NCBI GenBank assembly: GCA_016839785.1 | Contig: JAEOTQ010000057.1 | Span: forward strand, 1-45,772 | From: Candidatus Hodarchaeota archaeon | GTDB taxonomy: Archaea; Asgardarchaeota; Heimdallarchaeia; Hodarchaeales; Hodarchaeaceae | Direction of reading: 5' to 3' | DNA length: 45,772 nt | In this document: piece by piece, positions 1 through 9,293 of the stretch | How positions within the stretch are numbered: position 1 is the first letter of the stretch | Layout of the letters: every line of letters begins with the position of its first letter | Translations under genes and position numbers: made by a program | The notes under the pieces: generated by a model | Told to the model about the DNA's origin: nothing | What the model saw: the letters and a program-made list of their open reading frames with translations, nothing else | Databases searched by the model: none

Positions 1-1183
1 AGATCAAATATTGTAACAAATTTGAGTATATGGATTTAGAAGAAAAGAAAGAGATGGAATTTGATACAATATTCCGTATTTTCTCAATGACGAAACCTAT
101 CGCATGTCTTGCAGCTTTGATGTTATATGAAGAGGGGAAATTTGACTTAGATGCCCCTATCTCGGACTATTTACCCGAATTTTCTAACATGAAGATATTA
201 GAATCAATGGAAAAAGATATTGTAAAAACAAAAGACGCTAAGAATAAAATACGATTCAGACATTTATTTAATCATACTGCGGGTATAAGTCATGCGTTGT
301 TTACAGAATTTAAAAATGAGCATGAACAACTCTACATTAAAGAATTGGGAGAATTTACTGAGAATTTTCATAATCTTGGATCATTAGAAGAACTATCTAA
401 AAAAATTGCTCAATTACCACTAGCTTTTGAACCAGGAACAAAATGGTGGTATGGGTTGAACCATGAGATATTAGCATGGTTTGTTGAGCAATTATCAGGC
501 ATAAGATTTGATGAATTTCTAAAAAAGCGAATATTTGACCCCTTAGACATGAAAGACACCGATTTCTATGTACCCGAAGAAAAATGGAGTAGATTATCGA
601 AAGCGTATGTACAAAATGCTATAAAGAATCCCCAAAATTCAGCTCCCTCAAAACAGCCTTCAATACCACAGAAATTAATAGAATATAAAGAATTTACTAA
701 AGCCTTTGGTGTTTTAAAACCCGAAAAGATGGCAGATAATTTCAAGAAACCCCCAAACACACTTAGTGCCTCCGAGGTCTCGTTTCGACATTATAGGACT
801 ATCTCAGATTTTGTATTATGTTACTAAATCAAGGGAGGTTTAATGGTAATCAAATTTTTGAACTGGAATCAGTGAAACTAATGAATATCAATCAATTGGA
901 GGATAATAAAACCTTGAAAGATGTCATATGGCAAGAAGAGCCTTGGAAAGACTTTTCACATCTTGATTATGGGATGGGATTGGGAGTAAGAGTAAAAATA
1001 AACCCCGATGATAATAAAAGTGAAATTGGAGAGAATGGTTGGGAGGGAGCTGCGGAGACAAAATACTGGATAGACCCCCAAAAAGAGGTAATAGGCATTT
1101 TAATGACTCAAATATTCAGTTCAGATTTTTATTTTATTGATTTTAACGTATTAATGAATCTGACGTATGATTTAATAAAATAG
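1..1183 (+). pseudogene. Serine hydrolase (class C beta-lactamase/esterase family), frameshifted and 5'-truncated by the window
   Basis: Two open frames together encode one beta-lactamase-fold serine hydrolase. The first (30-827) has the nucleophile motif SMTK in FRIFSMTKPIACLAALMLYE and the following DLDAPISDYLPEF. The reading frame is open to base 3, so the real start is outside the window. The second (818-1183) continues the family pattern with MLLNQGRFNG and ends with GENGWEGAAETKYWIDP, the usual C-terminal glycine motif. The frame of the second part can be followed upstream as GLVST, then a TAG stop at 794-796, then DYLRFCIMLLNQG. One frame shift near 755-780 plus this stop therefore break the gene. 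I read it as a pseudogene; a sequencing indel alone would not explain the stop. No substrate can be named. Confidence 0.75.
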
Positions 1184-1547
1184 AAATATACATACACTTT
1201 GTGAGTTAATAGGGGTGAACGGTTTTTATTAAGGATTTTTAAGCAGGGAATGCTTAACTGTATATACTCTTGATGTCATTTAACAAAGGTTAATACACAT
1301 TGTACATGCCCCAGTACTACATTTTGGGATATGTCCAACGTTAAGCGATATTCCGTAAGCTCTAAAATAAGAGAAGAGATTTTCTTCTCCACTTTTTCTC
1401 TTATCTCAAATAAATCAATATAATGATAAAAGCAATACTGTTTTAAGTAAATAATTTGAGAAAGAATCCTTGTTATTTACCTCTATCCTAATAAAATGGA
1501 ATTAAAAACAGGTAGGTAAAGTTTTTCTACAAAAAAGTTGATTAAAT
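1184..1547. other. Gene-free stretch with one hairpin
   Basis: I see no plausible coding frame. The stretch holds an inverted repeat with perfect 9-base arms, ATAAGAGAA at 1367-1375 and TTCTCTTAT at 1396-1404. A smaller alternative stem (GAGAAGA/TCTTCTC) nests inside. It could act as a terminator or processing site for the decayed gene upstream. The 3' part must carry the promoter of the next operon, but no clear TATA box stands out. Confidence 0.4.
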
Positions 1548-2426
1548 ATGAATTCTAATGATATTAAGTCCTTAATTGCAATATTGATAATTTTATTGCT
1601 CTCTACAGTTTTGGCTCTCGCGGGAAGTCATGAAGGTGCAAGAGTATTTGGTGGAATACCTTTGTTCACTCTTGGAGTTGCTATAGCCTTTATTATCCAA
1701 TGGATAGCATTCATACCCGCATATCTCAAACAAACAGAAAAATTCTTTGATTTAACTGGCTCTGTAACTTATAGCCTTGTAATTATTGTAACCGTTTTAT
1801 TGAGTCCTAAGATAGACACACGTACAATTTTACTAATGATTCTGGTTTTAATCTGGGCGATTCGTCTAGGGTCATTCCTCTTTAGGAGAGTCATGAAAGC
1901 AGGTGAGGACGAACGGTTCAGAGAGCTAAAGAAATCGAGTATAAGATTTTTGCTTACTTGGACTCTTCAAGGGTTATGGGTGAGTTTTACATTAGCAGCT
2001 GCGTTGGCGGCTATTACTGCAGAAAAACGAGTTGATTTAGGAGTTATTGGTTATATAGGATTAGTTATCTGGATTATTGGTTTTGCTTTTGAAGCAATTG
2101 CAGATTATCAAAAAAATAAGTTCAGATCGCTTCCAGAGAACAAAGGAAAATTCATCAATACTGGTTTATGGTCAATATCTCGTCACCCTAATTATTTCGG
2201 AGAGATTGTGATCTGGATTGGCATCGCAATAATTGCCCTTCCAACGCTGGAGAGTTGGAGATGGCTAACACTTATATCCCCAATTTTTGTGGCACTACTC
2301 CTTACTAAAATTAGCGGGGTTCCATTACTTGAGAAACGTGCGGACGAGAAGTGGGGAAATCAAGAAGACTATCAAGAATACAAAAAAGTCACACCTGTAT
2401 TAGTTCCAAAGCTCTCTTGGAAGTAA
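1548..2426 (+). CDS. DUF1295 / steroid 5-alpha-reductase-like membrane protein (first copy)
   Basis: The 292-residue product is an integral membrane protein with about seven hydrophobic segments. It carries the C-terminal signature of the DUF1295/steroid 5-alpha-reductase-like group: NTGLWSISRHPNYFGE near residues 204-219, followed by a helix pair and VPLLEKR. In related enzymes this Arg-His-Pro-Asn-Tyr segment helps bind a nicotinamide or S-adenosylmethionine cofactor, and substrates are lipids or isoprenoids. The actual substrate is unknown. ATG start with no clear Shine-Dalgarno, so the mRNA may have a short or absent leader. The next gene starts 28 bases downstream, and a paralogue lies two genes on, so 1548-4208 looks like one operon. 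Confidence 0.85.
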   Translation: MNSNDIKSLIAILIILLLSTVLALAGSHEGARVFGGIPLFTLGVAIAFIIQWIAFIPAYLKQTEKFFDLTGSVTYSLVIIVTVLLSPKIDTRTILLMILVLIWAIRLGSFLFRRVMKAGEDERFRELKKSSIRFLLTWTLQGLWVSFTLAAALAAITAEKRVDLGVIGYIGLVIWIIGFAFEAIADYQKNKFRSLPENKGKFINTGLWSISRHPNYFGEIVIWIGIAIIALPTLESWRWLTLISPIFVALLLTKISGVPLLEKRADEKWGNQEDYQEYKKVTPVLVPKLSWK

Positions 2427-2454
2427 CAAAATCTGATAAGAACGAGGTAATTCC

Positions 2455-2907
2455 ATGCTGGGAAAAGTAAAAGAATATCTTGATCAGTCTATAATTCCAT
2501 TAAGACTTTCTGGTGTAACAAAATCCGGTTGGCCATTTGGAGTGAGTCTCTGGTATATTTATTTGGATGAAAAAATCTATTTAGCGACTATTGAAACTGC
2601 AAAAGTTGTCAAACATCTTTCAAACAATCCTAAATGTGCTTTTGAAGTTTCAAGTGAGATTCCTCCATATTGTGGAGTTAGGGGACAAGCATCAGCAAAA
2701 ATCATCGATTCAAAGGGCGATGAAATCCTAAGACTACTATTAGAAAAATATTTAGGTGGAACTGATAACCGTTTAGCCCAGAACCTATTGAATCGTAACG
2801 TGAAAGAAGTTGCCATCGAGCTCACTCCTATTAATATGTATCAGTGGGATTTCAGTCAAAGGATGAAAAAATTAGTTACACCTTCGATAATTAAGGTGTG
2901 TCCATAA
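2455..2907 (+). CDS. Pyridoxamine 5'-phosphate oxidase-like flavin-binding protein
   Basis: The 150-residue product has the split-barrel PNPOx pattern: PLRLSGVTKSGWPFGVSLWYIYLDEKIYLAT, then AKVVKHLSNNPKCAFEV and a glycine-containing GVRGQASAKI strand. Proteins of this fold bind FMN or F420 and act as small oxidoreductases or flavin carriers. GAGGT sits seven bases before the ATG and supports this start. It lies between the two DUF1295 genes with gaps of 28 and about 58 bases. It could supply a reduced flavin or F420 cofactor to these membrane reductase-like proteins, but that is inference from context only. Confidence 0.8.
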   Translation: MLGKVKEYLDQSIIPLRLSGVTKSGWPFGVSLWYIYLDEKIYLATIETAKVVKHLSNNPKCAFEVSSEIPPYCGVRGQASAKIIDSKGDEILRLLLEKYLGGTDNRLAQNLLNRNVKEVAIELTPINMYQWDFSQRMKKLVTPSIIKVCP

Positions 2908-2965
2908 AGATGGTTGATTCAATGAGAAAATACTCTCAAATAGTAGAAATAAGAGGATGTTGAAA

Positions 2966-3775
2966 ATGATAGAAATACTAGGCTTCTCTTTTCTAATTTT
3001 ATTTGTATTTTTCAGTGGATTTTACTTATTGGCTCTAAAACAAGGGATATACAATACAGTAGATATTGCATATGGATTCTCATACATTTTAATTGCAGTC
3101 TATGCATTGATTATGAGTGAGGATATACTAATTAAGAGGAAAATACTTACTACGGTACTTGTTTCTCTCTGGGGAATTCGAATTGCTTATTTCCTGACCA
3201 TTAGAAAATATGGCAAGGATGAAGTGACCAATGAAGATAAGCGTTTTAAAATAATGCGTGATAGATGGGGTAAGAGTAGTACATGGAAGGGGTTCTTAAT
3301 TCTATATATTCCACAAGTCTTCACAGTCCTTTTAGTTTCCTCTCCAGTTTCTGTAATCAATTTTTACAGCAATGCTTCAAAACTAACTTTTCTTGACATT
3401 ATACTCCTAATCTTAATTTTCATTGCAATAATAGGTGAAGCGTTGAGTGATTATCAACTATTTCGCTTTAAAAGCAATTCTTCAAATAAAGGCAAAATCT
3501 ATTCCGGAGGATTATGGAAATATAGTCAACATCCCAATTATTTTTTTGAGATCATGATATGGTGGGGATTTTGGCTCTTGGCTATTGTTTCAGTACCTAC
3601 CAACCAAATGCTTTGGGCTATAAGTTCTATAATTGGACCAGTGCTCATTACATTAAGTCTATTGAAAGTATCGGGTATTCCACTACTGAAGAGACGATTT
3701 GAATCAGAATCTGACTATTCTGAGTATAGTAGACGAACTTCCGTATTAATTCCATGGATACCGAAAAAGAAGTAG
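2966..3775 (+). CDS. DUF1295 / steroid 5-alpha-reductase-like membrane protein (second copy)
   Basis: A second member of the family at 1548, with the same architecture: multiple hydrophobic helices, then SGGLWKYSQHPNYFFE near the C-terminal third and SGIPLLKRRFE at the end. The conserved Arg of the first copy (SRHPNYF) is Gln here (SQHPNYF), which may mean a different cofactor or substrate. An ATG at 2957 sits directly against AGAGG, so I prefer the in-frame ATG at 2966, which leaves a normal nine-base spacing. It is third in the 1548-4208 operon. The two copies are clearly diverged, so this is not a recent duplication. Confidence 0.85.
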   Translation: MIEILGFSFLILFVFFSGFYLLALKQGIYNTVDIAYGFSYILIAVYALIMSEDILIKRKILTTVLVSLWGIRIAYFLTIRKYGKDEVTNEDKRFKIMRDRWGKSSTWKGFLILYIPQVFTVLLVSSPVSVINFYSNASKLTFLDIILLILIFIAIIGEALSDYQLFRFKSNSSNKGKIYSGGLWKYSQHPNYFFEIMIWWGFWLLAIVSVPTNQMLWAISSIIGPVLITLSLLKVSGIPLLKRRFESESDYSEYSRRTSVLIPWIPKKK

Positions 3776-3800
3776 AATTGATAAGATCAGAGGTAATAAT

Positions 3801-4208
3801 TTGTCAGAAGTTCAATATACTACTGGAGTTTGCAATATTGGCGAAGCTGAAATTAACCAGCGACGACGTATAGGATATATAGGCCTTGGGCTGACATTAG
3901 TCTTCCTTATTGGATATGTAGCAATGATTTATCTCATAAGGTTACCTCCTCTTTTTGGAGTAATTGTGTTCATACCTGCAGAAATATTAACGGTAGGATT
4001 CCTTCAGGCCAGGAAAAAATTTTGTGCAGCCTACGGGTTGACTCGTCGACAGAATGTATCCTCAAAAATAGGCTTCACTATAAAAATAGAGGATTCTTTA
4101 GCCCAAAAGAAAGACAGAAATAAAGCTCTTGTAATTATTATCCAATCTATTATCCTGGCATCAACTATTACTATTTTAACACTGTTTCTGGGATCTATAC
4201 TTTACTGA
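3801..4208 (+). CDS. Small four-helix membrane protein of the CNIG type
   Basis: The product has 135 residues and starts at TTG with GAGGT seven bases upstream. It begins VCNIGEAEINQRRRIGYIGLG, then has two membrane helices, a segment ending in QARKKFCAAYGL, a charged stretch (SLAQKKDRNKA) and a final hydrophobic helix. The first part resembles the C-terminal half of the longin-like membrane protein at 9487-10242, which has QCNIGPQERQRRLLTGFGLG and ends FKFCVTNAL. The last part resembles the 59-aa protein at 9294-9473. I recall similar CNIG/FCA proteins in bacteria but know no function. It closes the DUF1295 operon, 25 bases after the previous gene. Confidence 0.7.
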   Translation: MSEVQYTTGVCNIGEAEINQRRRIGYIGLGLTLVFLIGYVAMIYLIRLPPLFGVIVFIPAEILTVGFLQARKKFCAAYGLTRRQNVSSKIGFTIKIEDSLAQKKDRNKALVIIIQSIILASTITILTLFLGSILY

Positions 4209-4336
4209 CAAATCTACTGATATGTTGGAAAAAATCAATTCTATCCGTATATGGAATCAGATTTAGGATACCTTTCAGATTTATGTTTTCCAATTCAATG
4301 GGGGAAGCAATCTAAAAAATATAGGAAATCAATACG

Positions 4337-5230
4337 TTGAAAATTGGGTTTGTAGGTTCCGCAAATACAACAATTAATTGTAGGCCAGACAAGTCTTTTC
4401 GACTAGCCTCATACACCAAGAAAAAAGCATTAGAAATAATTGAATCAAATTTAACATGTATTCAAAAGACAATCGAGTTTTGTATTCGAAATCATTTCTA
4501 TTTTTACCGAATTGCAGATTTTATTCCATTTTTCTCGCATTCTATTTCAATATCGTGGGTTCAGATTGAAGAGATCTTTTCTGAATTATTTTTAGATATC
4601 GGAAAAAGAATTAGGAATAATGATATGCGAATCAGTATGCATCCTGGCCAGTATACAATACTAAATTCTCCTAAGGAAGGAGTTCTGAACAATAGTATTA
4701 AAGAATTAGAGGCGAATGTCTGGATATTAGATAAGCTGAAGCTAGACCATACCGCAAAAGTACAAATACATGTAGGGGGGATATATGGAAACAAAGAAGA
4801 AGCGACACTGCGCTTCATAAAAAATTTTCAACGCTTACCAGAATTCATGAAAAATAGAATTGTTATAGAAAATGATGATCGGTTATTTGATTTTAAAGAC
4901 TGTACAGCTCTCTCCAAGGAGCTAAACATACCTGTTGTATTTGATGTGTTTCATCATACTATTAAGAACAACAATGAGAGTACTTTGGAATCTTTAAACA
5001 TATTAGGATATTTATGGGACAATAAGGACGGTATCCCCATGGTTGATTGGAGTTATCAAGAAGTAGATGCACGAATGGGAAAGAATGCCAATACAATTGA
5101 TCTCATGTTATTTAAGAAATTTATTACTGAAATTAGTGATGAGGATTTTGACTTAATGCTTGAAATACGAGATAAGGAAAAAAGTGCGCTTCAAGCAGCC
5201 AAATTATTGCGTACACTTGGGCGATTATAG
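4337..5230 (+). CDS. uvsE: UV damage endonuclease (UvsE/UVDE)
   Basis: The 297-residue product is a TIM-barrel endonuclease that nicks DNA on the 5' side of UV photoproducts. It matches the family along its whole length: MKIGFVGSANTTINCRPDKSF at the N-terminus, HFYFYRIADFIPFFSHS, MHPGQYTILNS, VQIHVGGIYGNKEE, VIENDD, PVVFDVFHH and LMLEIRDKE at the end. The metal-binding His, Glu and Asp residues sit in these segments. The start is TTG, with a weak AGGAAA upstream. Its stop codon TAG is followed directly by the ATG of the photolyase gene, so the two are translationally linked. Together they give a light-independent and a light-dependent repair route for the same lesions. Confidence 0.93.
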   Translation: MKIGFVGSANTTINCRPDKSFRLASYTKKKALEIIESNLTCIQKTIEFCIRNHFYFYRIADFIPFFSHSISISWVQIEEIFSELFLDIGKRIRNNDMRISMHPGQYTILNSPKEGVLNNSIKELEANVWILDKLKLDHTAKVQIHVGGIYGNKEEATLRFIKNFQRLPEFMKNRIVIENDDRLFDFKDCTALSKELNIPVVFDVFHHTIKNNNESTLESLNILGYLWDNKDGIPMVDWSYQEVDARMGKNANTIDLMLFKKFITEISDEDFDLMLEIRDKEKSALQAAKLLRTLGRL

Positions 5231-6613
5231 ATGAGTCAAAAAGATGAAACAGGGAATAATTCCCTTTTTATTTTTCGAAGAGATTTACGTCTAGTAGACA
5301 ACACCGCTTTTTGCGTAGCAGTGGAATCATCAAAACTCGTTATTCCAGTTTTTATTTACGATTCACATCTTTTGAATAACCCAAACCGCAGTTCAAATGC
5401 AATTCAATTCATGCAGGAATCCGTCCTTGATTTAAAAAGACAGTTAAAGAAAGCAGGAGGAGGGATGTATTTATTTAAAGGGAAACCTTGGATTATTGTA
5501 AAAAATTTGCTCAGTGATAGGAACCTAGACATTAAATCAATCTTTATCAATCGGGATTATACTCCTTATAGTCGGAAGCGTGATGAATTAATCAGAAAAA
5601 AAGCTAAGGACAGAAATGTAAGATTAAGGATTTTCAGTGACCTATTATTGAATGAACCTGAATCAGTATTAAAAAAAGATCGGACACCATACACTGTTTT
5701 CACCCCTTTCTATAAAAAGGCCTCTGAAATGAAAATAACCCTTCCTAATAAAGTTAAGCCAAATAATATGTATTCTGATTCCATTGAAAAATTGTCCGAC
5801 TTTAAAGGTCTGGATATTTCAACGAATTCTGATATATTCATTAAGGGAGGAAGAGAAAAGGGAAAAATAATACTGAAGAACATCTCTGAGTTTAGTAATT
5901 ATGAAACTGAAAGAGACTATCCTGCGATAAAAGGAACTACCTTGCTTTCTCCACACCTACGATTTGGAACCTTATCAATACGAGAAGTATATAAAGCCAT
6001 CTCAAGTCAGGGTAACATTTCACTGGTACGACAGCTTTACTGGAGAGATTTTTACCATTATATTGGCTTTTATTTTCCACATGTATTTACTGGATCTTTC
6101 CGTAGTAAATATGAAAATCTCCAATGGGCTTATGATAAAGAAGCTTTTAAAAAATGGACCGAGGGAATGACTGGCTTTCCAATCGTAGATGCAGGTATGA
6201 GACAGCTCAATAAAACGGGTTATATGCATAATCGTGTTCGAATGATCACTGCATCTTTTTTAACTAAAGACTTACACATCAATTGGCAATGGGGAGAGCG
6301 TTATTTTGCACGAAAACTGTTGGATTATGATATCTCAGTGAATAATGGAAATTGGCAATGGAGCAGTAGTACAGGTTGTGATCCAGTACCCTACTTCCGT
6401 ATTTTTAATCCCTGGACTCAACAAAAGAAATTTGATTCGAAATGTCTCTATATCAAGGAATATATTCCAGAGCTTCAAGGATTAACCCCGAAGGAAATTC
6501 ATGGCCTAGAAAAACAGAGGCCTAAAGGATTAAAATATCCCAAACCGATTGTAGATCATTCAAAGGCTCGAAAAGAAGCAATCTTAATATTCAAAAACAT
6601 TCAGGAATTCTGA
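5231..6613 (+). CDS. phr: Deoxyribodipyrimidine photolyase (class I, CPD type)
   Basis: The 460-residue product is a full-length photolyase that uses FAD and blue light to split cyclobutane pyrimidine dimers. The N-terminal antenna domain starts LFIFRRDLRLVDNTAF. The FAD domain shows LSPHLRFGTLSIREVY, RQLYWRDFYHY, GFPIVDAGMRQLNKTGYMHNR, HINWQWGERYFARKLLDYD and NNGNWQWSSSTGCDPVPYFRIFNP. The Asn and Trp residues expected for flavin reduction and the electron-transfer chain are present in the last two blocks. The ATG directly abuts the stop codon of uvsE. A cryptochrome role cannot be excluded, but the CPD-type active-site context favours repair. Confidence 0.93.
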   Translation: MSQKDETGNNSLFIFRRDLRLVDNTAFCVAVESSKLVIPVFIYDSHLLNNPNRSSNAIQFMQESVLDLKRQLKKAGGGMYLFKGKPWIIVKNLLSDRNLDIKSIFINRDYTPYSRKRDELIRKKAKDRNVRLRIFSDLLLNEPESVLKKDRTPYTVFTPFYKKASEMKITLPNKVKPNNMYSDSIEKLSDFKGLDISTNSDIFIKGGREKGKIILKNISEFSNYETERDYPAIKGTTLLSPHLRFGTLSIREVYKAISSQGNISLVRQLYWRDFYHYIGFYFPHVFTGSFRSKYENLQWAYDKEAFKKWTEGMTGFPIVDAGMRQLNKTGYMHNRVRMITASFLTKDLHINWQWGERYFARKLLDYDISVNNGNWQWSSSTGCDPVPYFRIFNPWTQQKKFDSKCLYIKEYIPELQGLTPKEIHGLEKQRPKGLKYPKPIVDHSKARKEAILIFKNIQEF

Positions 6614-6666
6614 AACCAGTCAACGTAGAACCAGCTGTACCTATCTAATGTTAAAAGCTTATACAG

Positions 6667-7401
6667 TCAAAAAATACGCCCTAGTGAAGCATCTAATATC
6701 TTTCCAGTCATTAAAGGGGTCATTGCGGCAAACTCTATCATCTCATTCAAATCCTCTGGTAATAATGGATATTGTAGAAGTTGTTTAGTTATTCGTTGAG
6801 ATGATAAGTCTTCAAATGGAACACCAGTCTTCTCTGATTTCTTCTTTAATTCTCGATTGTGCCGATCAGTAAAGACGTATGTAGGAGAAACTCCATTAAT
6901 ACGAATTTGCGGTGCTAAAACCTGTGCCATTGACCGAATGTAATATACTAACCCAGCTTTGGCGACTCCATATGATAATTTATCCAATGAAGCTTCATAT
7001 GCAGAAGAACTAACTATATGGACAATAGCCCCAGTAGTCATAACTTTAGTTGCCATTTGTGTTAATAAAATAGCAGAAGTTAAATTCACTTTTATAACAC
7101 GATCGAAAAAAGCAGGATTAATTTCTAATGGGTTTTTAGAGGCTAAGGATCCCCCTATAGCATTTATGATGATATCTATCGATCCACATTCAGTTTTTGC
7201 CCATTCATTTAACCTATCAATTCCTTTTTCAGTTGTACAATCAGATGAAAAGCTTTTAATGCCTGGAAAACGATCACCTGACATTTTTAAACTCGTTATA
7301 AGAACTTGATTGTTTTGTTTAATGAGTTTGTTCATTATAGCTTCTCCAATCCCTCCAAGAGCGACACCAGTAATTAGAATATTTTTATTTTCAATGATCA
7401 T
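6667..7401 (-). CDS. Short-chain dehydrogenase/reductase (SDR)
   Basis: A classical SDR of about 244 residues. It has the Rossmann motif TGVALGGIG near the start, a DIIINAIGGSL segment equivalent to NAG, and a catalytic set with SSSAYEASLDKLSYGVAKAG, where the Ser and YxxxK are intact. The open frame extends 20 codons upstream, but the ATG at 7401 starts directly at MIIENKNILITG and has GAGGAA about nine bases upstream, so I chose it. The likely reaction is NAD(P)-dependent oxidoreduction of a hydroxyl or keto group. It is divergent from the acyl-CoA ligase at 7549 and might share its control region; the substrate is unknown. Confidence 0.85.
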   Translation of the reverse strand: MIIENKNILITGVALGGIGEAIMNKLIKQNNQVLITSLKMSGDRFPGIKSFSSDCTTEKGIDRLNEWAKTECGSIDIIINAIGGSLASKNPLEINPAFFDRVIKVNLTSAILLTQMATKVMTTGAIVHIVSSSAYEASLDKLSYGVAKAGLVYYIRSMAQVLAPQIRINGVSPTYVFTDRHNRELKKKSEKTGVPFEDLSSQRITKQLLQYPLLPEDLNEMIEFAAMTPLMTGKILDASLGRIF

Positions 7402-7548
7402 ACCTATTTTCCTCAATTCAAAATTAATAGTTTTTACGTAATAAATTCTAGGACAAATCAACTTTGAGTATAGAAAAACGTCTTTAAAAAGGAATTAATG
7501 TCATATTGAAAAGCGATTTCAATTCATAGAAATTAAGGAATTAGGAAT

Positions 7549-9225
7549 ATGGAATCAAAATGGTATAAATCTTGGCCAGAAGGAGTCAGAAAGCACTTAG
7601 ATTATCCTAACGTCACTCTTCATAAACATTTTGAAGATATCGTAAAGAAAAATCAGGACAACCCTTTTCTGTCAATTCTTGGGATGAATTTCTCATATGG
7701 GGAGGTCAACGAGCAAGCTAATCGTTTAGCAAATGCTCTTCTAAAGAGAGGTATCTCGAAAGGAGATAAAGTGGGAATATTCGCACCGAATATTCCTCAA
7801 TGGGCGGTAGCCTTCTTTGGAATCTTAAAAACAGGAGCCACTGCTGTCTTAATCTCACCTTTACTTGGTTCAGAAGATCTAAAATATCTGATACTAGATT
7901 CTGACATAAAAATGATACTAGCGCTTGATTTACTTTATCCTAAGCTTGCAGATGATTGTTTTGACTGTCCAGTTTTGAGTGACGTAGAAAATATTATTAT
8001 TACATCACTGGGTGACCTCCTATCTCCTGTAAAGAGATTTCTGGCAACAGCAATACGCAAACTACCTAAAAGCCCTCCTATTCCAAAGAACGTTTTAAGA
8101 TATCAACAGCTCTTGAATGAAAATGAACCAGTCCTAAATAGTGTAAAATGCGATCCAGATGAAGACATTGCCGTTTTGGCCTATACAGGAGGGACAACAG
8201 GAACCCCAAAAGGTGCCATGCTTACACACAAAAACATTATCAGCAATATGCGGCAAGCGCGGGAGTGGGCTATTGCATCACATCCAGAAGGGATACGAAA
8301 AAAATTCTTAGGAGCTGTTCCGTTTTTCCATTTAATAGGATTAACTACCGTGTTTCTTGCTACTGCAGAGTTCGAAAGTACAGTATATCTTGTTCCCAAT
8401 CCGCGAGAATTTGAATCAATCTTAAAACTAATCCAGAAAGAAAAGATAAATTATTTTCACGGAGTTCCAACTTTATTCAAAGCTCTAATGAAACAACCAA
8501 ATTTCAATAAATATGATATGAGTTCTCTCGATATTATTTTCTCGGGTGGTGCACCACTGCCTGCAGAATTAGCTTTGGAGATAGAAAATTCATTTAAAAA
8601 TGCAATTGTAGTAGAAGCGTACGGTATGACTGAATTATCCCCTATGGTCTCCGCAAATCCCCTAGAAAAAAATAATAGAAAATTTGGCAGTATTGGTCTT
8701 CCCATTCCTGATACCAAATTGAAGATTGTGGATGTAGATACAGGAAAAGAGATACCACAAGGAGAATCTGGCGAAATATGTGCTAAAGGTCCCCAGGTCA
8801 TGATGGGATATTACAAAAGAGATGAGGAATCCAAACTTACGATTGATGAAGAGGGATGGCTACATACTGGGGATATAGGTAAAATGGATGGAGATGGTTT
8901 CTTTTTTATTCAGACTAGAAAGAAAGATATGATCATTGTATCAGCCTATAAGGTTTTTCCGCCCGAATTAGAATCTTACATCGAAAAAGAATTTCCACAA
9001 ATTGAGGAGGTTGCTATTATTGGCGTTCAGGATGAATATCAAGGGGAATCAGTGAAGATGATTGCAGTATTAAAAGAAGGAAAATCATTAACAGATCAAC
9101 AAGTCATATCCCATTTGAAGGGGAAAATTGCATCATATAAGATTCCAAGATTTATTGAATTTCGATCTGATCCCTTGCCTAAAACTGGAATCGGAAAAAT
9201 AGATAGAAAAGCCCTGAAACAGTGA
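7549..9225 (+). CDS. Acyl-CoA synthetase (AMP-forming, long-chain fatty acid-CoA ligase-like)
   Basis: The 558-residue product has all core motifs of the ANL superfamily: the phosphate loop YTGGTTGTPKGAMLTH, VVEAYGMTELSP, the hinge region GWLHTGDIGKMD, and the C-terminal catalytic lysine in LPKTGIGKIDRKAL. It activates a carboxylic acid as acyl-AMP and then forms the CoA thioester. The N-terminus resembles FadD-type long-chain enzymes (YPNVTLHKHFEDI). AAGGA lies nine bases before the ATG. Fatty acid activation in an archaeon with ether lipids points to fatty acid breakdown or protein/lipid acylation; two PlsC-type acyltransferases occur in the same window. Confidence 0.9.
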   Translation: MESKWYKSWPEGVRKHLDYPNVTLHKHFEDIVKKNQDNPFLSILGMNFSYGEVNEQANRLANALLKRGISKGDKVGIFAPNIPQWAVAFFGILKTGATAVLISPLLGSEDLKYLILDSDIKMILALDLLYPKLADDCFDCPVLSDVENIIITSLGDLLSPVKRFLATAIRKLPKSPPIPKNVLRYQQLLNENEPVLNSVKCDPDEDIAVLAYTGGTTGTPKGAMLTHKNIISNMRQAREWAIASHPEGIRKKFLGAVPFFHLIGLTTVFLATAEFESTVYLVPNPREFESILKLIQKEKINYFHGVPTLFKALMKQPNFNKYDMSSLDIIFSGGAPLPAELALEIENSFKNAIVVEAYGMTELSPMVSANPLEKNNRKFGSIGLPIPDTKLKIVDVDTGKEIPQGESGEICAKGPQVMMGYYKRDEESKLTIDEEGWLHTGDIGKMDGDGFFFIQTRKKDMIIVSAYKVFPPELESYIEKEFPQIEEVAIIGVQDEYQGESVKMIAVLKEGKSLTDQQVISHLKGKIASYKIPRFIEFRSDPLPKTGIGKIDRKALKQ

Positions 9226-9293
9226 AATCGAAGTACATCTCACTTATTTCCTCTATTACGTTGTTTTTAAAATCTCGGAGCTATTAATCTTCG

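Noticed and set aside
818-1183. Independent 121-residue gene
   Set aside because: Its sequence is the C-terminal part of the serine hydrolase whose N-terminal part lies directly upstream in another frame.
5964-6229. Small genes inside the photolyase gene
   Set aside because: They lie fully within the conserved FAD domain coding region in other frames and have no ribosome site or family resemblance.
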